64,000 bases of DNA, taken from NCBI GenBank assembly GCA_964636665.1, contig CAZWVT010000006.1:1-64000 (forward strand), given 5' to 3'. Each line of letters starts with the position of its first letter. Within the stretch, counting starts at the first letter, position 1. The position numbers and the translations under genes are program-made. The DNA is from JAAYLC01 sp964636665 (lineage in GTDB: Bacteria; Bacteroidota; Bacteroidia; Flavobacteriales; Flavobacteriaceae). Below the pieces are notes generated by a model. It was given only the letters and a program-made list of their open reading frames with translations, was not told the DNA's origin and made no database searches. Positions 42,598 to 52,000 of the stretch are shown here, in pieces.

Positions 42598-44289
42598 CTA
42601 TCGAATGAGTTTTTTGTATTTGATTCGTTGCGGCAAAATATCTGTACCTAATCGTTTTTTCTTATTCTCTTCATAATCTGAAAATCCGCCTTCAAAGAAA
42701 TAAACTTCACTATTTCCTTCAAATGCGAGAATGTGCGTGCAAATTCGATCTAAAAACCAACGGTCGTGACTAATAATTACAGCACATCCTGCGAAATTTT
42801 CCAAACCTTCTTCCAATGCACGAAGCGTATTTACGTCCAAATCATTCGTCGGCTCATCCAAAAGGAGTACGTTTCCTTCTTCTTTTAATGTCATTGCCAG
42901 ATGCAAACGATTTCGTTCCCCACCGGAAAGCATTGAAACCTTTTTATTTTGCTCGCTTCCGCTAAAATTAAAACGACTTAAATAAGCCCGCGAATTTACT
43001 TGACGCCCCCCCATCATAACCAATTCTTGACCGTCACTGAAATTTTCCCAAATTGTTTTGTCGGGATTAATGTTGCTGTGCGTTTGATCTACATAAGCCA
43101 ATTTGACTGTTTCTCCAACTTCAAAAACACCTTTATCAGGAGTTTCTTCACCCATAATCATTTTAAAAATAGTTGTTTTTCCGGCCCCGTTGGGACCAAT
43201 TATTCCGACGATTCCCGCTTGTGGCAAATTAAAATTCAGGTTGTCATAAAGTATTTTATCTCCATAAGCCTTAGCTACACCTTTTGCCTCAATAACATTC
43301 GTTCCCAATCGCGGACCGTTTGGAATGTATATTTCTAATTTTTCATCTAATTGTTTTTGATCTTGATTTAAAAGTTTGTCGTAATTTTTTAGACGTGCTT
43401 TTTGTTTTGTCTGCCGACCTTTTGCACCTTGACGCACCCATTCCAGCTCGCGTTCCAAAGTTTTTTGACGTTTGCCTGCTTGTTTTTGTTCTTGAGCAAG
43501 GCGTTTTGCTTTTTGTTCCAACCAAGAAGAATAATTTCCTTTCCACGGAATTCCTTCTCCTCTGTCTAATTCCAGAATCCATCCGGCAACATTGTCTAAA
43601 AAATAGCGATCGTGCGTAACGGCAATTACTGTTCCTTTATATTGTGCCAAGTAATGCTCTAACCAATGAACACTTTCTGCATCCAAGTGGTTGGTAGGTT
43701 CGTCCAAAAGTAACACATCAGGTTCACGTAGTAATAATCTGCAAAGCGCAACACGTCTTCTTTCTCCTCCGGAAAGTACATTAATCGGCGTATCAGGTTC
43801 GGGTGTACGCAAAGCATCCATCGCAATTTCAAGTTTGGTGTCCAATTCCCAAGCATTCGTCGCATCAATTTTATCTTGCAGTTTTGCTTGCTTATTCATC
43901 AGTGCTTCCATTTTATCAGGATTCTCATAAACTTCGGGTAGTCCGAACATATCGTTTATTTTGTTGTATTCATCCAGAGTATCAACAATTTCTTGAACAC
44001 CTTCTTTTACTACCTCAATAACTGTTTTTGATTCATCCAATTGAGGTTCCTGTTCTAAGTAACCAACAGTATATCCCGGCGCAAAAACAACATCTCCTTG
44101 ATAGTTTTTTTCTACCCCTGCAATTATTCGCAGCAAGGTTGATTTTCCACTTCCGTTTAATCCTAAAATTCCAATTTTGGCACCGTAGAAAAAACTTAAA
44201 TAAATATTTTTTAAAACGGGAGTTTGCGCATTTTGATACGTCTTTGTCACTCCCGACATCGAAAAAATTACTTTTTTATCGTCAGACAT
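42598..44289 (-). CDS. ettA: Energy-dependent translational throttle protein EttA (ABC-F)
   Basis: The 563-residue ABC-F protein has two ATPase domains: Walker A GLNGSGKST and GPNGAGKTT, signatures LSGGERRRVALCR and LSGGERNRLHLAM, and Walker B LLLDEPTNHLD and LLLDEPTNDLD. The arm insertion of EttA (about 95-135) and the linker with KQAGKRQKTLERELEWVRQG are present. It has no membrane segments, so it acts on the ribosome: EttA binds the E site and gates the first peptide bond according to energy charge. Length is typical (about 560). It lies 38 bp after a DinB-type gene. Confidence 0.94.
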   Translation of the reverse strand: MSDDKKVIFSMSGVTKTYQNAQTPVLKNIYLSFFYGAKIGILGLNGSGKSTLLRIIAGVEKNYQGDVVFAPGYTVGYLEQEPQLDESKTVIEVVKEGVQEIVDTLDEYNKINDMFGLPEVYENPDKMEALMNKQAKLQDKIDATNAWELDTKLEIAMDALRTPEPDTPINVLSGGERRRVALCRLLLREPDVLLLDEPTNHLDAESVHWLEHYLAQYKGTVIAVTHDRYFLDNVAGWILELDRGEGIPWKGNYSSWLEQKAKRLAQEQKQAGKRQKTLERELEWVRQGAKGRQTKQKARLKNYDKLLNQDQKQLDEKLEIYIPNGPRLGTNVIEAKGVAKAYGDKILYDNLNFNLPQAGIVGIIGPNGAGKTTIFKMIMGEETPDKGVFEVGETVKLAYVDQTHSNINPDKTIWENFSDGQELVMMGGRQVNSRAYLSRFNFSGSEQNKKVSMLSGGERNRLHLAMTLKEEGNVLLLDEPTNDLDVNTLRALEEGLENFAGCAVIISHDRWFLDRICTHILAFEGNSEVYFFEGGFSDYEENKKKRLGTDILPQRIKYKKLIR

Positions 44290-44327
44290 TTAATTAATAG
44301 ATTAAATATGGCTATGATTTTTTATTC

Positions 44328-44795
44328 CTAATGTAAATTCAATAATCGCAAAACAACCAACAATTGACCGGTATGATAAGCGGTGTGCTCTATGACCAAG
44401 AGAATTTCTCTGATTAAAGTTTGATTGTCTTTTCCGTTTTTCACAACTTTTCCCAATGATTGGACATCTTCTAAAGTAAAATTTTTCAGTCGTTCTTTAT
44501 CGGTAAAATATTCTGCTTTCAGATTCTCCCAAATTTTTGAATTCTTACAATTTCTATCTTTAGGCCAATAATAATCCGGCCATTTTGGTTTGATATAATC
44601 TTCCGAACAAACGAACTTTACAATGTCTTTTTGAGTATAAACAATATGGTAAAAAAGTTGATAAAACGAATAAGGCAATCCGGCAGGTCGAATATTGATT
44701 GAATCAAAGGGAATTTTATCTAGCATTTCCGATACCGGCATAAATGCTTCTCCCCCGTCCAAGTGTTTTATCAACTGATTTTTAATTATTTCCAT
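44328..44795 (-). CDS. DinB-superfamily protein
   Basis: The 155-residue helical protein has metal-ligand histidines in the DinB/DUF664 pattern: one in FYQLFYHIVYTQ (about 46-57) and HTAYHTGQLLVVLR near the C-terminus. The family folds as a four-helix bundle with a nickel or zinc site and includes thiol-dependent transferases. The activity here is unknown. It sits 3 bp after a small membrane protein gene and 38 bp before ettA. Confidence 0.8.
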   Translation of the reverse strand: MEIIKNQLIKHLDGGEAFMPVSEMLDKIPFDSINIRPAGLPYSFYQLFYHIVYTQKDIVKFVCSEDYIKPKWPDYYWPKDRNCKNSKIWENLKAEYFTDKERLKNFTLEDVQSLGKVVKNGKDNQTLIREILLVIEHTAYHTGQLLVVLRLLNLH

Positions 44796-44798
44796 CTT

Positions 44799-44975
44799 TT
44801 ATACTCTTCCTTTTAAGGCATTAAAAACCCAGGCAATTGCAAAAAAACCTATCCCTACAGATGCAAATCCCCAACCGGCCACTTCATCATAACGGAAAGC
44901 TCCCAAAGCTATCATCAGCAAGCCCACAAGTATCATTATAAATGTTGCCCAAGCCAATACGGTATTTTTATTCAT
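44799..44975 (-). CDS. CAL67264-family small membrane protein
   Basis: The 58-residue protein starts MNKNTVLAWATFIMILVG and has two transmembrane helices (about 5-25 and 32-52), with GWGFASVGIGFFAIAWVFNALKGRV at the end (shown in part elsewhere). I recognise the short conserved family named CAL67264, restricted to flavobacteria, of unknown function. The ATG at 44975 is chosen over one two codons upstream (44981) and over a TTG at 45014, because it matches the family start. It is the first gene of a four-gene unit with DinB, ettA and a lipoprotein. Confidence 0.75.
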   Translation of the reverse strand: MNKNTVLAWATFIMILVGLLMIALGAFRYDEVAGWGFASVGIGFFAIAWVFNALKGRV

Positions 44976-45181
44976 CGGCATAATCTCAATCAATAGTTTA
45001 AGTTCATCTCGCAAATATCGTGAATTATATATATAATCACTCTCTCTTTATAATATTGTTTAGGTACTCAATCTCAATAATTTAGTAAAAATTTAACATC
45101 AAAAGCATCCGTTTTGATTGAATGCTTCCAAAAGAAATCGTGTAAAATCTGAAATTTAAGCAGGCTGTCTGAGGTATTTTG

Positions 45182-45189
45182 TATTTTTG
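45182..45189 (+). promoter_or_regulatory. -7 promoter element of the carboxyltransferase gene
   Basis: TATTTTTG, a perfect TAnnTTTG, lies 19 bases before the ATG at 45209. The -33 element is weak. Confidence 0.55.
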
Positions 45190-45208
45190 CCAAAATTGAT
45201 TTTTTCCT

Positions 45209-46837
45209 ATGGACATTAACTTCAATAAAAACGAAGATTACAACAAACTTCTCGTTTCCGATTTAAAAAAAAGATTGGCCAAAGTCAAATTGGGAGGCGG
45301 TCAAAAACGAATTGAACATCAACACAAGCAAGGAAAACTTACCGCACGTGAACGTATTGATTTCTTATTGGATTCCGATGCCCCTAACATTGAAATCGGG
45401 GCTTTTGTTGCTGACGGAATGTATGAAGAACACGGCGGAGCTCCCAGTGGTGGCGTTGTAGTAAAAATCGGTTATGTTTCAGAAAAACAATGTATTGTAG
45501 TTGCAAATGACGCTACCGTAAAAGCCGGTGCTTGGTTTCCGATGACTGCCAAGAAAAACCTTCGTGCTCAAGAAATAGCAATGGAAAACAGACTTCCGAT
45601 TATCTATTTAGTAGATAGTGCCGGCGTATATCTTCCGATGCAAGATGAAATTTTTCCCGACAAAGAACATTTCGGACGTATCTTTAGGAACAACGCCATT
45701 ATGTCCAGTATGGGAATTACCCAGATTGCAGCAGTGATGGGAAGTTGTGTTGCCGGCGGTGCTTATCTTCCGATTATGAGTGATGAAGCTTTAATTGTCG
45801 ATAAAACAGGAAGTATCTTTTTGGCAGGAAGTTATTTGGTAAAAGCTGCAATAGGCGAAAATATCGATAATGAAACTTTGGGAGGAGCTACCACTCACAG
45901 TGAAATTAGCGGTGTTACCGATTATAAATCAAAAGATGATAAAGATGCTCTAACGACAATCAGAAACATCGTTTCAAAAATTGGCGATTTTGAAAAAGCT
46001 GGTTTCAATCGTAAAAAGCCTAAAAAACCTGCTGCTGATCCTGAGAAAATATATGGTATTCTCCCAAAAACGCGTACAGAGCAATACGATATGAAAGAAA
46101 TTATCAATTGTTTGGTTGATGATGGCGATTTTGAAGAATATAAAGAAGGATACGGCCAAACAATCTTAACGGGTTATGCACGTATTGACGGATGGGCGGT
46201 TGGAATTGTCGCCAATCAACGGAAAATTGTAAAAACCAAGAAAGGTGAGATGCAGTTCGGAGGCGTTATTTATAGTGACAGCGCCGATAAAGCCACGCGA
46301 TTTATTGCAAATTGCAACCAAAAGAAAATTCCTTTGGTATTTTTACAAGATGTGACCGGATTTATGGTTGGCAGCAAAAGCGAACACGGCGGTATTATTA
46401 AAGACGGTGCAAAAATGGTAAATGCAGTCAGCAACAGTGTGGTTCCCAAGTTTACAATTGTCGTGGGAAATAGTTACGGAGCCGGAAATTATGCAATGTG
46501 CGGAAAAGCTTACGACCCCCGACTTATTGTAGCGTGGCCTTCAGCCGAATTGGCAGTGATGAGTGGAAACAGCGCAGCCAAAGTATTGCTGCAAATAGAA
46601 ACTGCCTCCTTAAAAAAACAAGGAAAAGAAATTGATGAAGCTCAAGAAAAAGAACTCTACGATAAAATTAAGGCGCGTTACGACGAACAAATTTCTCCCT
46701 ATTACGCTGCCTCAAGATTATGGACTGATGCCGTTATCGATCCGTTGGAAACTCGGCAGTGGATTTCTATGGGAATTGAAGCCGCAAATCACGCACCTAT
46801 CGAAAAACATTTTAATATGGGCGTATTGCAAGTTTAA
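45209..46837 (+). CDS. Acyl-CoA carboxylase beta (carboxyltransferase) subunit
   Basis: The 542-residue protein has the two crotonase-like carboxyltransferase halves. GGGQKRIEHQHKQGKLTARERI (in part) opens the first half, then SAGVYLPMQDEIFPD and SCVAGGAYLPIMSDE. The second half has QDVTGFMVGSKSEHGGI and NSYGAGNYAMCGKAYDPR. The AYLP and YGAGNYAMC loops form acyl-CoA and biotin pockets, and the sequence best resembles methylcrotonyl-CoA carboxylase beta. It transfers carboxylate from biotin to the acyl-CoA. The biotin-carrying partner is not in this window. A terminator follows. Confidence 0.88.
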   Translation: MDINFNKNEDYNKLLVSDLKKRLAKVKLGGGQKRIEHQHKQGKLTARERIDFLLDSDAPNIEIGAFVADGMYEEHGGAPSGGVVVKIGYVSEKQCIVVANDATVKAGAWFPMTAKKNLRAQEIAMENRLPIIYLVDSAGVYLPMQDEIFPDKEHFGRIFRNNAIMSSMGITQIAAVMGSCVAGGAYLPIMSDEALIVDKTGSIFLAGSYLVKAAIGENIDNETLGGATTHSEISGVTDYKSKDDKDALTTIRNIVSKIGDFEKAGFNRKKPKKPAADPEKIYGILPKTRTEQYDMKEIINCLVDDGDFEEYKEGYGQTILTGYARIDGWAVGIVANQRKIVKTKKGEMQFGGVIYSDSADKATRFIANCNQKKIPLVFLQDVTGFMVGSKSEHGGIIKDGAKMVNAVSNSVVPKFTIVVGNSYGAGNYAMCGKAYDPRLIVAWPSAELAVMSGNSAAKVLLQIETASLKKQGKEIDEAQEKELYDKIKARYDEQISPYYAASRLWTDAVIDPLETRQWISMGIEAANHAPIEKHFNMGVLQV

Positions 46838-46863
46838 ATAATTTCATTTATTCTGAATAAATC

Positions 46864-46906
46864 AAAAACCTCCGATATAGCCATACAGCTTAAATCGGAG
46901 GTTTTT
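46864..46906 (+). terminator. Terminator after the carboxyltransferase gene
   Basis: A 13-bp perfect stem (AAAAACCTCCGAT pairing with ATCGGAGGTTTTT) with a 17-base loop is followed by CTTTT. Confidence 0.88.
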
Positions 46907-46980
46907 CTTTTGAGGGTAAAAACAAATGAGATGGGGTTTTAGTCCATCTCATTGAAACATGAAAGAGTGATTAATAAATT

Positions 46981-48012
46981 TTAATTTTCAAACGGCGATT
47001 TTTTTACATCTTCAGGAATATCAGAAGTGAGGCTGTCAAAAAAGGCAATGATATTATCAACTTCCTCATCGGAAAGTTCTACATTTCGTTGTAATTTTCC
47101 CATAATTTTTACGGCTGTTTCAATATCTTCTACGGAACCGTCGTGAAAATAAGGCCAAGTATGCATAATGTTTCGAAGTCCGGGAACTTTAAAGAAATAT
47201 TTTTCAGAATCTCTGTTGCTGACTTCATAAAGTCCCAAATCTATAGTTTCAGATGCTGTTTCTTTCCAATAATCATAAAACAATCCAAATTTTTGAAGCA
47301 TCTGACCGCCCAAAGCTGGACCGCTGTGACAAGTGATACATCCGGAATCAATAAAAGATTGGAGTCCTTTCTTTTCTTTTTCGCTCAATGCAGACCGGTC
47401 TCCTTCAAGATATTTGTCAAAACGGCTTTCAGGAATTAAAGTTCTTTCAAATGCTCCGATGGCGTGGGTAATATTTTCAAAACTAATCGGGTCATCCTCG
47501 CCATAAGCTTTTGTGAACATCTCTTGATACATTTCAACCTGTTTTAATCTGTCCACCAATTGTTGTTCGTCTTTAATGTCGTGTTCCAAAGGATTCAAAA
47601 TAGGACCTCCTGCTTGTTCCTCCACATCGGCCGCCCGTCCGTCCCAAAACTGCATTTTGTGCAATGCCGCATGAAATACAGTAGGTGAATTTCTTCCGCC
47701 CATTGTACCGGGAGCATCACCGGGTGAAAACTGTAAGTTATCCACGCCATACGTATTTAAATTATGACAGGAATTACAGGAAATATTTCCCTGACCGGAA
47801 AGTCTCGTATCAAAAAATAAGTGTTTACCGAGATTTACTTTATCGGAATCCGGTTCTTCCAAGTCTAAAGATGAGATAGGCTGAAAGAAAGTGGTAGCCA
47901 TACCGTGAAGCGCTTCGTACTCGTCTTTATCAGGTAAATATTGATCTCGTGATTTGTCTTTGCAAGCCATTACAAATAGGGCAGCAACAAGAATGGGTAA
48001 ATATCTTTTCAT
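46981..48012 (-). CDS. Di-heme cytochrome c peroxidase family lipoprotein
   Basis: The 343-residue product starts at the ATG at 48012 (MKRYLPILV), giving a lipoprotein signal ending ALFVMAC (Cys17); an upstream start at 48060 would bury it. Two CxxCH heme motifs are present, CNSCH and CITCH, about 165 residues apart, as in CcpA/MauG peroxidases. NSPTVFHAALHKMQFWDGRA and GLRNIMHTWPYFHDGS give the family context. It reduces hydrogen peroxide in the periplasm using cytochrome c or quinol electrons. It stands alone with no electron-transfer neighbour. Confidence 0.92.
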   Translation of the reverse strand: MKRYLPILVAALFVMACKDKSRDQYLPDKDEYEALHGMATTFFQPISSLDLEEPDSDKVNLGKHLFFDTRLSGQGNISCNSCHNLNTYGVDNLQFSPGDAPGTMGGRNSPTVFHAALHKMQFWDGRAADVEEQAGGPILNPLEHDIKDEQQLVDRLKQVEMYQEMFTKAYGEDDPISFENITHAIGAFERTLIPESRFDKYLEGDRSALSEKEKKGLQSFIDSGCITCHSGPALGGQMLQKFGLFYDYWKETASETIDLGLYEVSNRDSEKYFFKVPGLRNIMHTWPYFHDGSVEDIETAVKIMGKLQRNVELSDEEVDNIIAFFDSLTSDIPEDVKKSPFEN

Positions 48013-48187
48013 AATTTTTAATTTGTTTTCATCTAAATTACAAATTTTTGGCATATCCAATTATTAATGAAAACAGAAAAACAATAAAAACCGTCTAATT
48101 TTTACCAATTCTATTTTAGAATCCTCCGAGATTAATTAAATATGAATGACAGTTCGCACAGTAATTATTTATTTTAATCTTGGCTTG

Positions 48188-48493
48188 TCAATCTAAACTT
48201 TTTTCAACAAAATAGAAAAGTCCTATAAATTCTATGATTAAAATAACAGCGAGTATTTTTAAAGAAGACAATTTTAAAAATTGTGTCAGTAAAATTGACA
48301 ATAACACATTTATTGCCACGAGATATAGTAACCCTTTGGAAGCTAAGTTATTTGCTTTCTTCCAATTTTCAATATTTTTCATAGATTTCTTAGTCCTATA
48401 CCCGTAAAAGTGGTTAATCTTTTGAGGTCTAAACAGATAAAAAACAAAACTTATTCCTAAAAGGAGTAATAAAATCGAAGTTTCTCCACTCAT
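48188..48493 (-). CDS. SdpI-family membrane protein
   Basis: The 101-residue protein has an N-terminal helix (about 5-20) and two C-terminal helices (about 52-70 and 78-96). The family motif INHFYGYRTKKSMKNIENWKKAN (about 26-48; shown in part) carries the P/N-x-x-YGYRT-x-x-S pattern. In Bacillus SdpI gives immunity to a secreted toxin, but most relatives have no known role. No toxin gene is adjacent. It is probably a general envelope protein. Confidence 0.8.
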   Translation of the reverse strand: MSGETSILLLLLGISFVFYLFRPQKINHFYGYRTKKSMKNIENWKKANNLASKGLLYLVAINVLLSILLTQFLKLSSLKILAVILIIEFIGLFYFVEKSLD

Positions 48494-48579
48494 AACTTAA
48501 GGATTTAGGAACTAAATATAGTAAAGTCACAACAATAATCTAATAAGACAAATATGATTGAGGAACTTAAACATAAAAA

Positions 48580-48605
48580 AACCTCAGAATTTAATCGCTG
48601 AGGTT
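48580..48605 (-). terminator. Terminator after the DUF3467 gene
   Basis: An 8-bp perfect stem (AACCTCAG pairing with CTGAGGTT) is followed on the minus strand by TTTTTT. Confidence 0.85.
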
Positions 48606-48616
48606 GTACTTTTAGC

Positions 48617-48934
48617 TTATGCTTCTCCTGTAGGACCGAAATTTAACGGGATTGGAGGTTGATCGTAATCTTTAATCTCTCCGTGCGCATTTTCAAAACG
48701 TTTCACATTGTCATTCAATGCTTTCAAAAGACGTTTTGCATGTTGGGGAGTCAAAATAATTCTTGATTTTACTTTACTTTTGGGAATTCCCGGCATGATG
48801 GTCACAAAATCTACTACAAATTCTGATGGGGAATGATTGATGATTGCCAAGTTGCTATATATTCCTTGTGCTACATTTTCATCAAGCTCGATATTGATTT
48901 GTCCGGGTTTCGGATTCTTTTTTTGTTCTGACAT
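48617..48934 (-). CDS. DUF3467 protein beside rpoC
   Basis: The 105-residue protein is the DUF3467 type. It begins with a polar N-terminus, then INIELDENVAQGIYSNLAIINHSPSEFVVDF (in part), then PKSKVKSRIILTPQHAKRLLKAL. It is soluble and has no cysteines. I recall this gene directly downstream of rpoC across Bacteroidota, so a link to transcription is possible but unproven. Here a hairpin terminator lies between rpoC and this gene (96-bp gap), so it may be read through or have its own promoter. A terminator follows. Confidence 0.85.
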   Translation of the reverse strand: MSEQKKNPKPGQINIELDENVAQGIYSNLAIINHSPSEFVVDFVTIMPGIPKSKVKSRIILTPQHAKRLLKALNDNVKRFENAHGEIKDYDQPPIPLNFGPTGEA

Positions 48935-48997
48935 TGCTATTCGTTTATAATTTTAGATTGTGCTGATTGCTATAATCAACGTTTTTCAAAAATATAA

Positions 48998-49025
48998 AAA
49001 AGGTGCGTCGTTAAACGCACCTTTT
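48998..49025 (-). terminator. Terminator after rpoC
   Basis: A 10-bp perfect stem (AAAAGGTGCG pairing with CGCACCTTTT) begins 6 bases after the rpoC stop. On the minus strand a T-run continues after the stem. Confidence 0.9.
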
Positions 49026-49030
49026 CAATA

Positions 49031-52000
49031 TTAATTATAATTTACTTCCTGTTTCATACGATTCATTTGTTCCAGTTCCTCTTTGGAACCTACAATAATA
49101 CTATCGTATTTTCGAAGTCCCGTACCTGCCGGAATCTTATGACCGACAATTACGTTTTCTTTTAATCCTTCAAGGTAATCAACTTTACCTGCTACTGCAG
49201 CTTCGTTAAGAACTTTTGTGGTTTCTTGGAACGATGCAGCCGAGATAAATGATTTGGTTTGAAGTGATGCTCTGGTAATTCCTTGCAATATCGGTGTTGC
49301 AGTTGCAGGAATTGCATCTCTTGCTTCTACCAACACTTTATCGTTTCGTTTCAACAGGGAATTTTCATCTCTCAAAGCATGTGCTGTCAGAATCTGTCCT
49401 TCTTTCAGATTTTCAGAATCCCCAGCATTTTCAACTACTTTCATTCCGTAGATTTTATCGTTTTCATTGATGAAATCATCTTTATGAACCAGTTGGTCTT
49501 CGAGGAATATCGTATCTCCCGGATCTACAATCTGAACTTTTCTCATCATCTGACGAACGACAACCTCAAAGTGCTTGTCATTAATTTTAACTCCTTGAAG
49601 TCGATATACTTCTTGAACTTCATTTACAAGATATTGCTGAACCGCAGAAGGTCCTTTAATTCTCAAAATGTCTTCCGGAGTAATAGAACCGTCAGAAAGT
49701 GCCATTCCTGCACGTACAAAGTCATTTTCTTGAACGAGAATCTGATTGGAGAGTTTTACTAAGTATTTCTTTAGTTCACCAAATTTAGATTCCACGATAA
49801 TTTCTCGGTTTCCTCTTTTGATTTTACCGAAAGAAACAACGCCGTCAATTTCACTTACTACGGCAGGATTCGAAGGATTCCGAGCTTCGAAAAGTTCGGT
49901 TACCCTTGGAAGACCTCCTGTAATATCTCCGGTTTTTGCCGAACGACGAGGAATCTTAACCAATACTTTACCCACACTGATTTGATCATTGTCATTGACC
50001 ATAATGTGAGCGCCAACAGGTAAGTTGTAAGAGCGAATGACTTCATCATTTTTACCTAAAATCAATAATGAAGGAATTTTCTTTTTATCTCTACTTTCAG
50101 AAATTACTTTTTCTTGGAATCCTGTTTGTTCGTCAATTTCCACTTGGTAAGTAACTCCTTGAGTGATATTCTCATATTGAACTTTACCTGCAAATTCGGA
50201 AATAATAACTCCGTTGTACGGATCCCAACTACAGATTACATCTCCTTTTTTAACAGTTGCACCATTTTTAATAAACAATGTAGCACCATAAGGAATGTTG
50301 TTAGTACTCAGGGTAATTCCGGTATTTTTATCTACCAATTTCACTTCTGAAGTACGAGAAATAACAATCTCTGCTTGGTTTCCTTGCGTATCTTCACCTT
50401 TAACGGTTTTTAAATCTTCAATTTCTGCTCTACCGTCGAATTTGGCAACCACTTTATTTTGTTCAGAAATGTTTCCGGCAATTCCTCCTACGTGGAACGT
50501 ACGAAGTGTAAGCTGAGTTCCAGGTTCTCCAATGGATTGTGCGGCAACAACACCGACAGCTTCACCAATTTGAACCATTTTATTTGTAGCCAGATTTCGA
50601 CCGTAGCATTGTGCACAAATTCCTTGTTTTGCTTCACACGCCAATGCTGACCGCACTTCAACTGTTTCTATAGGTGATAATTCTATTTTAGCTGCAATAC
50701 GCTCAGATACTTGTTCGCCTGCTTCGATTATAACTTCTTTAGTCAACGGATCTACAACATCATTCAATACCGTACGACCGATAATCCGCGAACCGAGGGT
50801 TTCAACAACCTCTTCATTTTTCTTTAATGCAGAAACTTCAATTCCACGTAAAGTTCCACAATCTTCCTCATTGATGATAACATCTTGTGAAACATCAACC
50901 AGACGACGTGTCAGGTATCCGGCATCTGCTGTTTTTAATGCCGTATCTGCAAGACCTTTACGAGCTCCGTGAGTCGAAATAAAATATTCTAAAATTGAAA
51001 GTCCTTCTTTGAAGTTTGAAAGAATCGGGTTTTCAATAATTTCACCACCTCCGACGCTTGATTTTTTAGGTTTTGCCATCAAACCACGCATTCCGGTTAG
51101 CTGGCGAATTTGCTCTTTAGAACCTCTCGCTCCGGAGTCAAGCATCATATATACAGAGTTAAATCCTTGTTGGTCTTCGCGAATTCTTCTCATTGACAAT
51201 TCAGTCAACTCAGCATTGGTCGCCGTCCAAACGTCAATAACTTGATTGTAACGTTCATTATTGGTAATAAGTCCCATATTGTAGCTTCCCATAATGGAAT
51301 CTACTTGTTCATTAGCAGCCTCAATAAGCGTTATCTTTTCTTCCGGGATAATAATATCTCCAAGGTTAAAAGACAGTCCACCTTCAAATGCAAACTTATA
51401 TCCTAAATCTTTAATTTCATCCAAAAATTCTGCAGTTGTAGGTACATCGGTTAAATTTAAAATAACTCCAATGATATCACGCAATGATTTTTTGGTCAAT
51501 ACTTCATTGACAAATCCGGCCTCTACAGGAACTTTTTCGTTAAACAATACACGACCAAGCGTAGTGGTTACAATTTTCTTAACCAATTCTCCTTCATCAT
51601 TCAAATCCTGCGTGCGGATTTTAATCTCAGCATTCAGGTCAACTTTTTGTTCGTTATAAGCAATAATTGCTTCTTCCGGAGAATAGAAAACTAGTCCTTC
51701 ACCTTTTACAGGGTGTTCCGGAGTTGATTTTCTCATTTTGGTCATATAATACAATCCAAGAACCATATCCTGAGACGGAACTGCTACCGGCGAACCGTTG
51801 GCAGGGTTCAGAATGTTATGAGAAGCAAGCATCAACAATTGCGCTTCCAAAATTGCTTCAGGTCCCAAAGGGAGGTGCACTGCCATTTGGTCGCCGTCAA
51901 AGTCAGCGTTAAAAGCCGTACAGACCAACGGGTGTAACTGAATTGCTTTCCCTTCGATTAATTTAGGCTGAAATGCTTGAATTCCCAGACGGTGAAGCGT

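Noticed and set aside
48188..48493. Immunity gene of a toxin system (SdpI)
   Set aside because: No toxin-like small secreted gene (SdpC-type) is adjacent, and most SdpI relatives are not immunity proteins.
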